Shown: positions 6,136-7,085 of the stretch, piece after piece
Position numbering within the stretch: the stretch's first letter is position 1
Layout: each line of letters opens with the position of its first letter
Assembly: GCA_003104895.1 (NCBI GenBank)
Contig: PQAG01000040.1
Span: forward strand, 27,646 to 34,730
Source: Nitrosomonadales bacterium
GTDB lineage: Bacteria > Pseudomonadota > Gammaproteobacteria > Burkholderiales > Sulfuricellaceae
DNA length: 7,085 nucleotides
Direction of reading: 5' to 3'
Made by a program: the position numbers and the translations under genes
The notes under the pieces: model-generated
Told to the model about the DNA's origin: nothing
What the model saw: only the letters and a program-made list of their open reading frames with translations
The model's database searches: none

Positions 6136-6441
6136 TCACTGGGTGATTTTCTCCAGCGAACCATCCGGCATGACATGGTAGCGCTCAGCGCAATCCCGCT
6201 GATTATGAATATAACGCTGGACCTGGATTTCAGTCCCCTGCTTCAAAAAGCGGATTTCATAATATTGATAATTCTTGAAGACTTCCTCGATGTTTAACGC
6301 CTGTCCCGGTTGCCAGGGTTTCTGTCCGGGATCGAAGTGATCGAAATAGAGGGGGATATCCGGTTCATATGGCAAACCAGCCTGCGCTGTATTGACAGCC
6401 CAGGCTATGCAGGCAAGGGCCGCGGCTGCGAAACGCCTCAA
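6136..6441 (-). CDS. Small exported protein of unknown function, TTG start, coupled to tldD
   Basis: I do not recognise this 101-residue protein. It begins with a clean signal peptide (MRRFAAAALACIAWAVNTAQA, cleavage after AQA at 19-21), so the mature part of about 80 residues should be periplasmic. That part is rich in aromatic and charged residues (YEPDIPLYFDHFDPGQKPW, then FKNYQYYEIRFLKQG) and ends with a beta-like stretch, VQRYIHNQRDCAERYHVMPDG; C84 is its only cysteine. The TTG at 6439-6441 is chosen because it places the signal peptide exactly at the N-terminus and overlaps the tldD stop in TTGA. The frame is open further upstream inside tldD, but those residues are an antiframe reading. 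No good Shine-Dalgarno is seen, so translation is probably coupled to tldD. A lipoprotein via C11 is unlikely because the preceding hydrophobic stretch is too short. Confidence 0.7.
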   Translation of the reverse strand: MRRFAAAALACIAWAVNTAQAGLPYEPDIPLYFDHFDPGQKPWQPGQALNIEEVFKNYQYYEIRFLKQGTEIQVQRYIHNQRDCAERYHVMPDGSLEKITQ

Positions 6442-7085
6442 GCCGTGCCGCCGACAGTCAAACCATCGACCCGCAGCGTCGGCTGCCCGACGCCGACCGG
6501 AACGCTCTGCCCCTCCTTGCCACAGGTGCCGACCCCCGGGTCCAGCTTCATATCGTTGCCTATCATCGAGACCCGGGTCAACACATCCGGGCCATTTCCG
6601 ATCAGGGTTGCGCCTTTCACCGGATAAGTGATTTTGCCGTCCTCGATCATGTAGGCCTCGGCGGCGGAAAAGACGAATTTTCCGCTGGTGATGTCCACCT
6701 GCCCCCCGCCAAAATTGGCCGCATACAGGCCGTGCTTGACCGAGGCAATGATTTCCCCCGGCTCCTTGTCGCCATTGAGCATGTAGGTATTGGTCATGCG
6801 CGGCATGGGGATGTGCGCGAACGACTCGCGCCGCGCATTGCCGGTCGGGGCGACACCCATCAGGCGCGCGTTGAGCGAGTCCTGCAGATAGCCTTTGAGA
6901 ATGCCATTCTCGATCAGCACCGTGCACTGGGTCGGATTGCCCTCGTCATCCACGTTGAGGGAGCCGCGGCGCCGTGCGATGGTCCCGTCATCCACCACCG
7001 TCACGCCATCTGCGGCCACACGTTCGCCGGCCCGGCCGCTGAAGGCCGAGCTGCCCTTGCGGTTGAAATCGCCTTCCAGGCCATG
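6438..7085 (-). CDS. tldD: Metalloprotease TldD, C-terminal half (partial)
   Basis: TldD is the zinc-binding, catalytic partner of TldE (PmbA). In E. coli the TldD/E heterodimer degrades unfolded peptides, trims the leader of microcin B17 and helps degrade the CcdA antitoxin in the cytoplasm. The 215 visible residues run to the TGA at 6438 and match E. coli TldD closely: GLEGDFNRKGSS, VVDDGTI, NARRESFAHIPMPRMTNTYML, NFGGGQVDITSGKFVFS, CGKEGQSVPVGVGQPTL and the C-terminal LTVGGTA. The last codon in the window (7083-7085) is a histidine that corresponds to the second His of the HExxxH zinc motif; the first His and the Glu lie outside. The third ligand, the Cys of CGKEGQ, is present (codon 6522-6524). 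The sequence is TldD rather than TldE, which lacks these ligands. The N-terminal half is cut off by the window edge. Confidence 0.97.
   Translation of the reverse strand, partial: HGLEGDFNRKGSSAFSGRAGERVAADGVTVVDDGTIARRRGSLNVDDEGNPTQCTVLIENGILKGYLQDSLNARLMGVAPTGNARRESFAHIPMPRMTNTYMLNGDKEPGEIIASVKHGLYAANFGGGQVDITSGKFVFSAAEAYMIEDGKITYPVKGATLIGNGPDVLTRVSMIGNDMKLDPGVGTCGKEGQSVPVGVGQPTLRVDGLTVGGTA

Noticed and set aside
6043..6297. 84-codon frame on the + strand over the tldD-side gap
   Set aside because: No Shine-Dalgarno, no recognisable domain, and it overlaps the exported 101-residue gene on the other strand.

Overview
The window looks like ordinary chromosome of a Gram-negative proteobacterium, most likely a betaproteobacterium. 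The grounds are the prfB-lysS gene order, the Escherichia-like but clearly diverged LysS and TldD sequences, the style of the CopA/CopZ pair, and moderately high, even GC with similar codon use in every gene. The class is an inference from protein style, not from a marker gene. I see no tRNA, rRNA, CRISPR array, insertion sequence, phage gene or attachment site.

Left part, + strand (1-2214): the 3' end of prfB (release factor 2) is followed after 4 nt by complete lysS (lysyl-tRNA synthetase), a translation operon. After 38 nt comes a small exported glycine-zipper protein with a CxxC pair.

Middle, + strand (2239-5484): copA, a Cu(+)-exporting P1B-1 ATPase with two N-terminal metal-binding domains, is followed by copZ, a 70-residue copper chaperone. 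CopZ would carry Cu(I) in the cytoplasm and CopA would pump it to the periplasm. No CueR/CsoR-type regulator gene or recognisable operator is in the window, and only 24 nt separate copA from the gene before it. Next is a 182-residue soluble protein of unknown function with a folded N-terminal part, an acidic linker and a conserved-looking C-terminal tail.

Right part, - strand (5498-7085): a small protein with a histone-H1-like Lys/Ala/Pro tail and a C-terminal DUF2934-like domain converges on the 182-residue gene, with a stem-loop between them. Its leader (5846 to about 6000) is AT-rich and carries several short dyads. Further right, the C-terminal half of tldD (metalloprotease) is coupled through a 4-nt TTGA overlap to a 101-residue exported protein of unknown function that starts with TTG.

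I found no convincing new multi-gene system. The points most worth a second look are the TTG-started exported protein coupled to tldD, the two-part 182-residue protein next to copAZ, and the dyad-rich leader of the DUF2934 gene.
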